The position numbers were made by a program, and so were the translations under genes. A DNA stretch of 33,279 nt from Flavobacterium sp. (GTDB taxonomy: Bacteria > Bacteroidota > Bacteroidia > Flavobacteriales > Flavobacteriaceae). The notes beneath the pieces are model-generated. The model did no database searches. It was given only the letters and a program-made list of their open reading frames with translations, and was not told where the DNA came from. Where the stretch lies: NCBI GenBank assembly GCA_030153045.1, contig JASLID010000124.1, positions 1 to 33,279 of the forward strand, in the 5' to 3' direction. This document shows positions 25,104-32,347 of the stretch, one piece after another; the first letter of the stretch is position 1; every line of letters begins with the position of its first letter.

Positions 25104-25194
25104 GGATTTAATTTTAGTTTATTTGTGAAATAAGAAGGAATCACGATAGCAAAATTACATCTTTTGCTATCGTGATTAGTATTAAACTACCTTA

Positions 25195-25572
25195 TTACGC
25201 ACTTGCTTCCATAATTTGTGCCGCTTTTGTTTTTCTTTTTCCTCTAAAGAATAAATACATATTAAAGAAGAGCATAATTCCTAAATAAATAGAGAAACCA
25301 CCAATTTTATAACTCAGACCTTCGATTAGATTCTGATAGGTATTTTCATAAATGTCAAGTTCCAATATCATCAAGGCAAATCCAAGATTGAGTAAGTAAA
25401 ATCCGGTTTCGAAGAGTTTGTTTGTGGCAAAGGCGATTTCTTCTCTTCCTCTAAAAATGTCAAGCATAAATATTTTTCCGTTTCTGAAAAGCGTTCTTGA
25501 AACATAATAAGTCAGAATAAAAACGATAGGTAAATAAACAGCATAACCGATTAAAATTTTTGAAGTTTCCAT
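25195..25572 (-). CDS. Small membrane protein, paralogue of its neighbour (copy 2)
   Basis: The 125-residue product has about three transmembrane segments: ILIGYAVYLPIVFILTYYVS, FETGFYLLNLGFALMILEL and IGGFSIYLGIMLFFNMYLFF. It shares a frame of residues with the upstream 118-residue protein: GY..(Y/F)L, R..(F/Y)RNG..F, and then NK-L...G(F/Y)YL-N-G(F/Y). The C-terminus is basic (RGKRKTKAAQ). The family and function are not recognised. It lies between the SRPBCC gene (91 bases downstream) and its paralogue (11 bases upstream), so it is part of the GbsR-linked unit. Confidence 0.7.
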   Translation of the reverse strand: METSKILIGYAVYLPIVFILTYYVSRTLFRNGKIFMLDIFRGREEIAFATNKLFETGFYLLNLGFALMILELDIYENTYQNLIEGLSYKIGGFSIYLGIMLFFNMYLFFRGKRKTKAAQIMEASA

Positions 25573-25583
25573 AATAATTTGAT

Positions 25584-25940
25584 TTATTTAATTAATTTTT
25601 GAATGTAATTCGTAAGTATAAAAATGTTGCAGTAATGCAAAAAAGAAAGCAGGAAAGCAATTGTTGCGGTTTTAGTTGCAATGACTTCCACAAGTTGCTG
25701 AATTGTAGTTATGGTTTCCCAATTGACTAATGTCATGGCACAATACCCAATGTTTACGAGATAATAACCAACTAATAATGTTTTGTTGATCTGTTGGCAC
25801 AAATCCATATGGTCCGGAATGAGTTCAGCTACGAAGACATTACCGTTTCGATAACAGATTCTTCCAACCACAACAATCATAAAAATGATAATGATCAAGA
25901 AAATAGAATATCCAATAATATTATAGCTTGTCGACTCCAT
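25584..25940 (-). CDS. Small membrane protein, paralogue of its neighbour (copy 1)
   Basis: The 118-residue product has about three transmembrane segments: IIGYSIFLIIIIFMIVVVG, LLVGYYLVNIGYCAMTLV and TATIAFLLSFLHYCNIFIL. It carries the residues shared with the downstream paralogue, namely RICYRNGNVFVAEL and INKTLLVGYYLVNIGY. It starts 5 bases after the DUF2071 gene and ends 11 bases before its paralogue, which indicates one transcript. The two may form a heteromeric membrane complex. Function is unknown. Confidence 0.7.
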   Translation of the reverse strand: MESTSYNIIGYSIFLIIIIFMIVVVGRICYRNGNVFVAELIPDHMDLCQQINKTLLVGYYLVNIGYCAMTLVNWETITTIQQLVEVIATKTATIAFLLSFLHYCNIFILTNYIQKLIK

Positions 25941-25945
25941 GACTA

Positions 25946-26644
25946 TTAAGTTATTTTTCTTTTGTTTTCAACAGAAATTTCAGAACCATCTACTAAGAAA
26001 ACAGAATTGGGTTTTACTTGATTTAAAAATCCGAAATCAGTTCCATAAACAGATTTAAAATCAACATTGATGTCGTAATTTTTAATAGTGTATTGATTCC
26101 ATTTTGGATGTTTCACTTCGTATTCATAAGTTGTTTTTGAATTGTATTTCGTATATCCAAAGTAGTGTTCGGTGATAAACTCCGCTTCCGATCCTCCATC
26201 AATTGTTGTTGAAAAATCATAGGCATTTACTGCTATGGAGTGATTTTCCCAATGATAAGCGACAGTTCGTACTTCTGCTTCTAGTTGGTTTACATGATTC
26301 ATAGAAAACGTCTGATAGTTTTCTTTGTAAATAGTGTTGGCTACAAAAGTGATGGCCGATTTTGGAACTATTTCTTTGATGAAAACAACACCACGTTTCC
26401 ATTCTCCGTTTTCAAAACGTTTGACATAGAATCGTAAATTAACTTCTTCAAAATCGGTGTGTTTCGGAATTCTAAACCCTAAAATTTTTGTGTCTTTGAA
26501 CATAAAACCTACTAAACTCACATAGCATTTATTTTCCCATAAATCGATTTCTGTTCCAACGGGTAGATATTTCATTAGATAATCGGGGTTGATGACGTAG
26601 TTTGCCATGATTAAATTTTTCCATTTTGCAGATAAGAAACTCAT
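25946..26644 (-). CDS. DUF2071 (YqjF-like) protein
   Basis: The 232-residue product matches the DUF2071 pattern: MSFLSAKWKNLIMANYVINPDYLMKYLP, GTEIDLWENKCYVSLVGFMF, HTDFEEVNLRFYVKR, GVVFIKEIVPK and ANTIYKENYQTFSM. DUF2071 proteins are thought to share a fold with acetoacetate decarboxylase-like proteins, but no activity is established and I see no obvious catalytic Lys arrangement. It is the first gene after the regulator in this unit. An inverted repeat matching the one upstream of the regulator lies 24 bases before its start (26669-26696), which suggests direct control by that regulator. Confidence 0.85.
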   Translation of the reverse strand: MSFLSAKWKNLIMANYVINPDYLMKYLPVGTEIDLWENKCYVSLVGFMFKDTKILGFRIPKHTDFEEVNLRFYVKRFENGEWKRGVVFIKEIVPKSAITFVANTIYKENYQTFSMNHVNQLEAEVRTVAYHWENHSIAVNAYDFSTTIDGGSEAEFITEHYFGYTKYNSKTTYEYEVKHPKWNQYTIKNYDINVDFKSVYGTDFGFLNQVKPNSVFLVDGSEISVENKRKIT

Positions 26645-26668
26645 GATTTTTGATTTTATAGTTTGTTT

Positions 26669-26696
26669 TAAACTTTCAGAAAAAAATGAAAATTTT
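26669..26696. promoter_or_regulatory. Candidate GbsR-type operator B (upstream of the DUF2071 operon)
   Basis: TAAACTTTCA (26669-26678) and TGAAAATTTT (26687-26696) are separated by 8 A-rich bases. The left arm is identical to operator A at 27237, and the right arm differs at two of ten positions. The site lies 24 bases upstream of the DUF2071 start, the same distance as operator A from its gene. Confidence 0.7.
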
Positions 26697-26708
26697 GTTT
26701 AAATTTTT

Positions 26709-27212
26709 TTATTTCATTATTTTGATAACCAATTTGGTTAACCAGTTATCCTTGTATTCTGTGATTTTATCCAAAACATTGTCGGCTTTTAAAACAAAAT
26801 CATAAAGTTTTGTCGTTTGCTCTACGAAGTGTTTTTCTTCTTCGGTATTATTTGCGTTTATGGATGAAACGTCTTTTAATATTTTCAATGCTGGCTTAAG
26901 TTCTCGTTTACTTCTTTCTTTAGAAATTTTCACGGCCAATTCGTCTAAATCTTTTTCAGCAGTAAAAAATTCTCTGCGTTCTCCGGCTTTGTATTCTTTG
27001 TAAACAATTCCCCAATCCATCAAGGCTCTAAGATTCATGCTTGCATTACCTCGAGAAATTTGTAATTCTTCCATGATGTCTTCCATAGAAATGGGTCCAT
27101 TGGAAACCATCAATAAAGCGTGAATTTGTGCCATAGTTTTGTTAATTCCCCATTGGGAACCTAATGCTCCCCATGTTTGTACAAACTTATTTTTTGCTTC
27201 TTTGAATTCCAT
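26709..27212 (-). CDS. GbsR/MarR-type transcriptional regulator
   Basis: The 167-residue product begins MEFKEAKNKFVQTWGALGSQWGINKTMAQIHALLM, the GbsR-like opening. The winged helix follows: GPISMEDIMEELQISRGNASMNLRALMDWGIVYKEYKAGERREFF. The C-terminal half is a charged dimerisation helix region. Members are one-component repressors, best known from the choline sensor GbsR, but this branch is widespread in Bacteroidota with unknown ligands. The gene has its own promoter (TACCTTTG at 27217-27224, TTTG 20 bases upstream). The upstream promoter element lies inside a perfect inverted repeat, consistent with autorepression. The downstream DUF2071, membrane and SRPBCC genes carry a second copy of the repeat. 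Confidence 0.9.
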   Translation of the reverse strand: MEFKEAKNKFVQTWGALGSQWGINKTMAQIHALLMVSNGPISMEDIMEELQISRGNASMNLRALMDWGIVYKEYKAGERREFFTAEKDLDELAVKISKERSKRELKPALKILKDVSSINANNTEEEKHFVEQTTKLYDFVLKADNVLDKITEYKDNWLTKLVIKIMK

Positions 27213-27216
27213 AGTC

Positions 27217-27248
27217 CAAAGGTAAATAAAAGTTTTTAAACTTTCAAA
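27217..27248 (-). promoter_or_regulatory. Promoter of the GbsR-type gene
   Basis: On the minus strand, TTTG (complement of 27245-27248) and TACCTTTG (complement of 27217-27224) are separated by 20 bases, matching the Bacteroidota promoter. The ATG starts 5 bases after the last G, so the transcript is probably leaderless. The TTTG overlaps the inverted repeat at 27237-27264. Confidence 0.7.
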
Positions 27249-27264
27249 AAAAAATGAAAGTTTA
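27237..27264. promoter_or_regulatory. Candidate GbsR-type operator A (autoregulatory)
   Basis: TAAACTTTCA and TGAAAGTTTA form perfect 10-base arms around 8 A residues. The site covers the -33 element of the regulator's own promoter and lies 24 bases upstream of its start codon. The near copy at 26669-26696 makes a shared binding site likely. Confidence 0.75.
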
Positions 27265-27274
27265 TTTTAAAAAG

Positions 27275-27301
27275 AAACCGAAACTGTTATATTTCGGTTT
27301 T
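27275..27301 (-). terminator. Terminator downstream of the Panacea/two-TM unit
   Basis: AAACCGAAA (27275-27283) pairs perfectly with TTTCGGTTT (27292-27300) around an 8-base loop. On the minus strand it is followed by CTTTTT, so it can end the unit at 27349-28174 before the regulator gene begins. Confidence 0.7.
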
Positions 27302-27348
27302 ATAAATTCAAACTATGTGTGGTATTTGTATGCTGTAGGCTAAAGAAA

Positions 27349-27702
27349 TTAGGTGGATTTTTCCGCATTGAAAAGATACTTAGTAACGTATCGAAAGAAA
27401 ACAAAGACATTTACAGTGGTAGAAGTAATTAATGCTATGATTATTTCGTCTGAAAAATTTAATTTATCCATGCCTTTACCTATTAATATAACAGCAAGAA
27501 ACAGACACCAGATACAAGTAAACATATAAATAGATTCAGCGTAAAGCTTTCTCTCTCCCATGTTTTGATCTGAGTTTTTAATATCCTGCTTATGTTTTTC
27601 ATAAGACATGTATTCCGCAATAGATATTCCGCTGGTTGGCGCTGCAACTGCAGCATCGACTAAATCATCAAGATTAAACCCTGAATTTATTCCTCCTGTC
27701 AT
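27349..27702 (-). CDS. Two-TM small protein, candidate membrane-acting toxin partner of a Panacea protein
   Basis: The 117-residue product has a polar N-terminal ~55 residues (MTGGINSGFNLDDLVDAA ... YMSYEKHKQDIKNSDQ). Two transmembrane segments follow: SIYMFTCIWCLFLAVILIGKG (about 57-77) and EIIIALITSTTVNVFVFFRY (about 85-104), with a short basic tail. It starts 4 bases after the Panacea-domain gene, and a terminator follows it. Panacea-domain antitoxins are known to pair with diverse toxins, including short membrane-disrupting proteins, so this protein is a candidate toxin. The pattern of two TM helices ending in L-F with an S-D-E-I-x-I-x-L-I-T-S-T-T-x-N segment is also seen in small effector-like proteins. 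No biochemical function can be claimed. Confidence 0.65.
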   Translation of the reverse strand: MTGGINSGFNLDDLVDAAVAAPTSGISIAEYMSYEKHKQDIKNSDQNMGERKLYAESIYMFTCIWCLFLAVILIGKGMDKLNFSDEIIIALITSTTVNVFVFFRYVTKYLFNAEKST

Positions 27703-27706
27703 ACTA

Positions 27707-28174
27707 CTATACTTGCTCAGGTTGGTTTAGGAATTGAGTAAAATACTCTTTCATGGAATCATTCGCTATAAAATCTTCTTTATTTTCCTTTGCTTTTGTC
27801 CATGGTGACCCGGGAAGATGGGTCCAATTGGATAATTGAATAGCATTTAGTTTTTTTGCTACTTCCAAAGCAAAATCTATAGCCTGATTTTCATCATTGT
27901 TAAATTCTTTATTTGGTGTTAAAGAATAGATTAGAGGAGTTTTTCTTATATCAGCATTTCCATATGCTTTAAATTCGTGATATACAGAATGCATTACAGG
28001 ACCGTATGGCCATACTTCAACTGGGTCTATCATTAAGGGCTCGCCAGTTTTGGCAAGATGGACACCATTTGCAATAAAAAGAAGCTTCTGAAGCGACATA
28101 TTGGAAATACCAATATTTTGTTCATTTGCTCGTTTTAAAATTTCACCGGATAAAAATAAAGCTGATTTTGGCAT
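27707..28174 (-). CDS. Panacea/SocA-like (DUF4065) protein, probable antitoxin
   Basis: The 155-residue product matches the Panacea (formerly DUF4065/SocA-like) domain. NIGISNMSLQKLLFIANGVHLAKTG corresponds to the LQKLLYYAQGWHLA-like core, and PLMIDPVEVWPYGPVMHSVYHEFKAYG to the E-x-W-x-Y-G-P-V signature. Proteins with this domain act as antitoxins in promiscuous toxin-antitoxin pairs and as proteolytic adaptors (SocA). It is transcribed 4 bases upstream of a two-TM protein, an arrangement expected for a TA operon. A -7-like TAACTTTG lies at 28236-28243 on the minus strand. The TA assignment is an inference from family and gene order. Confidence 0.82.
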   Translation of the reverse strand: MPKSALFLSGEILKRANEQNIGISNMSLQKLLFIANGVHLAKTGEPLMIDPVEVWPYGPVMHSVYHEFKAYGNADIRKTPLIYSLTPNKEFNNDENQAIDFALEVAKKLNAIQLSNWTHLPGSPWTKAKENKEDFIANDSMKEYFTQFLNQPEQV

Positions 28175-28235
28175 ATATATAAATTTAATGTGCTGTAACT
28201 CTCTAAAAAATATTTGATTACAGATAGATTACTAA

Positions 28236-28243
28236 CAAAGTTA
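28236..28243 (-). promoter_or_regulatory. Putative -7 element TAACTTTG of the Panacea unit
   Basis: Read on the minus strand it is TAACTTTG (TAnnTTTG), 61 bases before the Panacea gene ATG. No TTTG at the proper upstream distance was found, so this is a weak call. Confidence 0.35.
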
Positions 28244-28330
28244 ATCATTTTAGAAATACGCATAACTAAATAAATATTAAATTATTCCTAATAAACAGTG
28301 CGTGTTAATCTTCGGTTGTAAAGGATTCAG

Positions 28331-30358
28331 TTAAATTAAGCCCGCTCTTTTCAACAAAGCATCTGCATTAGGTTCATGACCTCTGAAGCGTTTGTACAAT
28401 GTCATCGGATGTTCAGTGCCACCTTGCGAAAGTACATTGTCTTTGAATTTCGCCGCTACTTCTTTATTAAAAACACCCTTCTCTTGGAAATACGCAAAAG
28501 CATCAGCATCCAAAACTTCAGCCCATTTGTAGCTGTAATAACCTGATGAATATCCGCCTTGGAAAATATGCGAAAAGGAAACACTCATGCAATTTTCAGC
28601 CACATCAGGATATAAAGTAGTGCCTTCGAAAGCTTTTTTCTCGAAAGCTTTTACATCAGTTATGGCACTTGGATTGTTGCTGTGAAAAGCCATATCCAAA
28701 ATTCCGAAACTCAATTGGCGTAACGTGGCCATGCCTTCTAAAAAGCTCGCGCTTTCTTTGATTTTTTCGACATACTCTTGTGGAATGATTTCACCCGTTT
28801 CATAATGATGTGCGAACAAAGCCAAAGCTTCCGGTTCGTAGCACCAGTTTTCCATAACCTGACTTGGTAATTCTACAAAATCCCAGTATACTGAAGTGCC
28901 TGATAAACTTGGATAAGTGGTATTAGCCAACATTCCATGTAGTGCGTGACCAAATTCGTGAAATAATGTGGTTACTTCATTAAAAGTAAGCAAAGAAGGT
29001 TTGGTTTCTGTCGGAGGAGTAAAATTACAAACGATGGAAACGTGTGGTCTTTCGTTATTTCCGTCTTTAATATATTGTGATTTATAGGATGTCATCCAAG
29101 CGCCGTTTCTTTTTCCTTTTCTTGGAAAAAAATCAGAATAGAAAATAGCGACCAATTTCCCTTCAAAATCCAATACTTCAAAAGTTTGTACATCTTCATG
29201 GTATTTGTCAATGTCTGAAACTTCTTTGAAGGTGATGCCAAATAACTTTTCGGCTACAGTAAACGCCCCATTCAGTACATTGTCTAATTTGAAATAGGGT
29301 TTTAAAATTTCGTCATCCAAACTGAATAATTTTTGTTTCAATTTTTCAGAATAATAAGATCCGTCCCATTTTTCTAAATGGTCAATACCGTCTAATTCTT
29401 TGGCGAAAGCCGTCAATTCAGCAAATTCTCTTTCAGAAGCCGGTTTGGCTTTGGCTAACAAATCATTCAAAAACGACTTTACTTTGTTTGGATTTTCTGC
29501 CATTCTTTCTTCGAGAACAAAATGAGAATGGGTTTCATATCCTAATAAATTGGCTCTTTCGTGACGTAAATTGGCAATTTTCAAAACGTTTTCCTGATTG
29601 TCGTATTCATTATTTTGAAAAGCTTTTTTACCAGCCGCAATCGAAATTTCTTTACGCAATTCGCGATTGTCAGCGTAAGTGACAAAAGGCAAATAGCTTG
29701 GGAAATCTAAGGTAAAAATCCAGCCATCTAGATTTTTTGATTTAGCTAAAGTAGCCGCTGCTTCAATAGTTCCTTCCGGCAATCCTTTTAAATCTGATGC
29801 TGCCGTAATATGAAGTTGGTAATTATTGGTTTCAGCCAAAACATTTTCACCATAAGTCAGTTTTAGTTTGGCTAATTCAGTATCAATTTCTCGTAAACGT
29901 GTCTTTTTATCTTCCGAAAGCAAAGCTCCATTTCGTGAAAAAGCTTTAAATTTTTTGTCTAATAATGTGTCTTGTTCTGTGGTGAGTTTAAGATTGTTTC
30001 TTTGTTCGTAAACTGATTTTATTTTTTTGAATAATACTTCATTCAACGTAATGTCGTTGCTTAATTCAGTTAACATTGGAGAAACTTCCTGTGCGATTTT
30101 TTGCATTTCGTCACTGGTTTCCGCCGAATTCAAATTGAAGAAAATCGTTGTTATTCGGTCTAAAGTATTTCCGGAAAATTCTAAAGCTTCAATCGTATTC
30201 TCAAAAGTTGGAATTTCAGGATTGTTTACAATTGCATCCACTTCTGTACGAGTCATTTGGATTCCTTCCGTTATGGCAGGCAAATAATCGTTTAATTTTA
30301 TTTGAGAAAACGGTGCAGTATTGTGTTTTGTAGAAAAATATTTAGTAAGAATATTCAT
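28331..30358 (-). CDS. M3 family oligopeptidase (OpdA/Dcp-like zinc metallopeptidase)
   Basis: The 675-residue product has the zinc motif HEFGH (His467, Glu468, His471) in NEVTTLFHEFGHALHGML. The third ligand is probably Glu496 in YWDFVELPSQVMENW. SYYSEKLKQKLF and GGYSSGYYSYKWAEVLDADAF are also typical of M3 enzymes. The product starts MNILTKYFSTKHNTAPFSQIK, with no signal peptide, so it is cytoplasmic. M3 oligopeptidases trim short peptides, either as peptidyl-dipeptidases (Dcp) or oligopeptidase A; length and N-terminus do not decide which. The gene is preceded by a promoter at 30428-30461 and a 69-base leader. Confidence 0.95.
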   Translation of the reverse strand: MNILTKYFSTKHNTAPFSQIKLNDYLPAITEGIQMTRTEVDAIVNNPEIPTFENTIEALEFSGNTLDRITTIFFNLNSAETSDEMQKIAQEVSPMLTELSNDITLNEVLFKKIKSVYEQRNNLKLTTEQDTLLDKKFKAFSRNGALLSEDKKTRLREIDTELAKLKLTYGENVLAETNNYQLHITAASDLKGLPEGTIEAAATLAKSKNLDGWIFTLDFPSYLPFVTYADNRELRKEISIAAGKKAFQNNEYDNQENVLKIANLRHERANLLGYETHSHFVLEERMAENPNKVKSFLNDLLAKAKPASEREFAELTAFAKELDGIDHLEKWDGSYYSEKLKQKLFSLDDEILKPYFKLDNVLNGAFTVAEKLFGITFKEVSDIDKYHEDVQTFEVLDFEGKLVAIFYSDFFPRKGKRNGAWMTSYKSQYIKDGNNERPHVSIVCNFTPPTETKPSLLTFNEVTTLFHEFGHALHGMLANTTYPSLSGTSVYWDFVELPSQVMENWCYEPEALALFAHHYETGEIIPQEYVEKIKESASFLEGMATLRQLSFGILDMAFHSNNPSAITDVKAFEKKAFEGTTLYPDVAENCMSVSFSHIFQGGYSSGYYSYKWAEVLDADAFAYFQEKGVFNKEVAAKFKDNVLSQGGTEHPMTLYKRFRGHEPNADALLKRAGLI

Positions 30359-30427
30359 GATTTAATGTATTTCGTCGATTTTATTTGTTGTAGACCGAAA
30401 GGAATTCTATATTTGGGTATTGAAAAT

Positions 30428-30461
30428 CAAAATTATAGATTTTCTCTAGTCTTTACTCAAA
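30428..30461 (-). promoter_or_regulatory. Promoter of the M3 peptidase gene
   Basis: On the minus strand TAATTTTG (complement of 30428-30435) is preceded by TTTG (complement of 30458-30461) with 22 bases between them, within the range for Bacteroidota promoters. Confidence 0.55.
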
Positions 30462-30527
30462 TTTATCTAAATAGAATCTTTTAAATGTTGATTTTAACCC
30501 AAGTCGATATTTATGTTTGTGTTACTT

Positions 30528-30558
30528 AAAAGCTCCAAATACCACATTAGGAGCTTTT
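30528..30558. terminator. Hairpin terminator next to the purE stop codon
   Basis: AAAAGCTCC (30528-30536) pairs perfectly with GGAGCTTTT (30550-30558) around a 13-base loop, 1 base past the purE stop. On the plus strand a T-run follows (7 T from 30555 to 30561), and on the minus strand TTTT then AAG. It probably ends the purine transcript before the peptidase promoter. Confidence 0.6.
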
Positions 30559-30559
30559 T

Positions 30560-31039
30560 TTATTTCAAATTTTTTGAAGCGTCCAAAACTGCTTGCTTCA
30601 AACCTTCTTTATAATTGATGATGGTTTCTAAAACCGATTTGTTTTGACTTCCAATGATTTGTGCTGCTAAAATCCCTGCGTTTTTAGCGCCGTTTAAAGC
30701 CACAGTTGCCACAGGAACGCCACCTGGCATTTGAAGAATAGACAAAACACTATCCCAACCATCGATAGAATTACTAGATTTTACCGGAACGCCTATAACC
30801 GGAAGTGGTGACATCGAAGCAACCATGCCTGGTAAATGTGCGGCCCCGCCTGCACCGGCAATAATGACCGAAATACCACGGGTGTGTGCATTTTTACTAA
30901 AATCAAACAATTTTTCAGGTGTTCGGTGTGCCGAAACAATATCTACTTCCGTTTCGATGTTAAAACTTTTTAAGATGTCGATGGCTTCCTGCATGACTGG
31001 CATGTCAGAGATGCTTCCCATAATGATGGCTACTTTCAT
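30560..31039 (-). CDS. purE: N5-carboxyaminoimidazole ribonucleotide mutase
   Basis: The ATG at 31039 gives MKVAIIMGSISDMPVMQEAI and 159 residues, the standard PurE length. A 24-codon upstream extension (from 31111) carries unrelated residues and is rejected. The conserved active-site motifs are GSISDMPVM, VSAHRTPEKLFDF (catalytic His), IAGAGGAAHLPGM, PVIGVPVKSS and DSVLSILQMPGGVPVATVA. It moves the carboxylate of N5-CAIR to give CAIR in purine biosynthesis, the step after PurK, whose gene lies directly upstream. A 14-base-stem hairpin in the intervening 91 bases may affect purE expression. Confidence 0.97.
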   Translation of the reverse strand: MKVAIIMGSISDMPVMQEAIDILKSFNIETEVDIVSAHRTPEKLFDFSKNAHTRGISVIIAGAGGAAHLPGMVASMSPLPVIGVPVKSSNSIDGWDSVLSILQMPGGVPVATVALNGAKNAGILAAQIIGSQNKSVLETIINYKEGLKQAVLDASKNLK

Positions 31040-31083
31040 TTTTTTTGTATTTATTTCATCCGTTCGCTTTCGCTCTGGTGGTT

Positions 31084-31121
31084 TTTTGAATATTTGGTTA
31101 TTTGAAGCCAAATATTCAAAA
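31084..31121. repeat. Perfect 14-base-stem hairpin between purK and purE
   Basis: TTTTGAATATTTGG (31084-31097) pairs perfectly with CCAAATATTCAAAA (31108-31121) around a 10-base loop. No T-run follows on the minus strand, so it is not a simple terminator. It sits between the purK stop and the purE start. Confidence 0.8.
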
Positions 31122-31130
31122 TTTATATTT

Positions 31131-32282
31131 TTAAGAAATCACCCTAATAGTGTTTTTTACTTCTTCTGCAATTTCTCTCGCTTTTTTAATGTCTTCGTTC
31201 ACAATAGTCACATGTCCCATTTTTCTGAAAGGACGTGTTTCGCGTTTGCCATAAATGTGTGGTGTCACGCCGCCAATTGCAATTATTTTTTCGATGTTTT
31301 CATAAATCACCGGTCCCGAAAACCCTTCAGCACCCACCAAATTTACCATAATTCCGGCAACTTTACTGCCAGTATTACCCAAAGGTAAATTTAATATCGC
31401 TCTCAAATGATTTTCAAATTGAGAAGTATAACTGGCTTCAATACTATAATGTCCTGAATTGTGTGGGCGAGGAGCCACTTCGTTGACTAGAATTTCATCA
31501 TTTGCCGTTTGAAACATTTCTACGGCCAATAAACCCACATGATTGAATTTGCCTGAAACTTGTAACGCTACTTTTTGTGCTTTTTCAGCAACAGCATCAT
31601 TAATTCTTGCAGGACAAATGACATATTCTACTTGGTTGGCTTCTGGGTGAAATTCCATTTCGACTACTGGATAAGTTTTGACTTCACCTGAAACATTACG
31701 AGCAACGATTACTGCTAATTCATTTTTAAACGGAACCATTTCTTCTGCAATGCATTCCACTTCGGGTAAATCGACTAAATCTAATGTCGAGCGCACAATT
31801 TTAACTCCGTTTCCATCATAGCCAAATTGGGCGCATTTCCATACAAATGGAAATTCTAATTTGTTATTTTCTAAGGCTTTTTTCAATTCGTTTAAATCTA
31901 CAAAACGCTGATGAGGTGAGGTTGGGATATTATTTTCGGCGTAAAAATCTTTTTGTTTGCCTTTGTTTTGAATTAAGCGTAATGTTTTTGGCGATGGGAA
32001 AACTGAGAGTCCTTCGGCTTCTAACTTGTCTAAAGCATCTAGATTGACGTTTTCAATTTCAATAGTCAATAAATTGACCATTTTACCAAATTTATAAACG
32101 GTGTCAAAATCCATCAAACTGCCTTGGTGAAAAGTATGGCAGCTATAACGTGACGGTGCTTCTTCGCTTGGATCGAGAACTAAAGTTTGTATGTCAAATT
32201 TTTGGGTTTCGGCAAGTAACATTTTACCTAATTGTCCACCACCGAGAATGCCTAATTTAAAATCGGAAGAGAAATAATTCAT
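31131..32282 (-). CDS. purK: 5-(carboxyamino)imidazole ribonucleotide synthase
   Basis: The ATG at 32282 gives MNYFSSDFKLGILGGGQLGK and 383 residues, the usual PurK length. A longer in-frame start at 32348 overlaps the -7 promoter element and is rejected. ATP-grasp motifs are clear: KLGILGGGQLGKMLL, PFVWKCAQFGYDGNGVK, EEMVPFKNELAVIVAR, LLAVEMFQTANDEILVNEVAPRPHNSGHYSIEA. The enzyme converts AIR, ATP and bicarbonate to N5-CAIR, the substrate of PurE encoded downstream. The gene has a good promoter at 32348-32378. Confidence 0.97.
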   Translation of the reverse strand: MNYFSSDFKLGILGGGQLGKMLLAETQKFDIQTLVLDPSEEAPSRYSCHTFHQGSLMDFDTVYKFGKMVNLLTIEIENVNLDALDKLEAEGLSVFPSPKTLRLIQNKGKQKDFYAENNIPTSPHQRFVDLNELKKALENNKLEFPFVWKCAQFGYDGNGVKIVRSTLDLVDLPEVECIAEEMVPFKNELAVIVARNVSGEVKTYPVVEMEFHPEANQVEYVICPARINDAVAEKAQKVALQVSGKFNHVGLLAVEMFQTANDEILVNEVAPRPHNSGHYSIEASYTSQFENHLRAILNLPLGNTGSKVAGIMVNLVGAEGFSGPVIYENIEKIIAIGGVTPHIYGKRETRPFRKMGHVTIVNEDIKKAREIAEEVKNTIRVIS

Positions 32283-32347
32283 TGTGTTGTTGTTTAATCT
32301 GCCTCGAATTTTAGAAAACGATTCAGATTTTGTTAGTTGTTGTGGCA

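Noticed and set aside
28175..28330. Additional gene or RNA between the Panacea unit and the M3 peptidase
   Set aside because: No open frame with a plausible start and no stable hairpin was seen; only a -7-like motif.
31040..31111. N-terminal extension of purE
   Set aside because: The extra 24 codons read through the intergenic hairpin arm and do not resemble PurE; the Met at 31039 starts the conserved domain at the normal length.
30825..31388. 187-codon plus-strand frame across purE and purK
   Set aside because: It is antisense to two conserved purine genes, with a Cys/Phe-rich composition and no family match.
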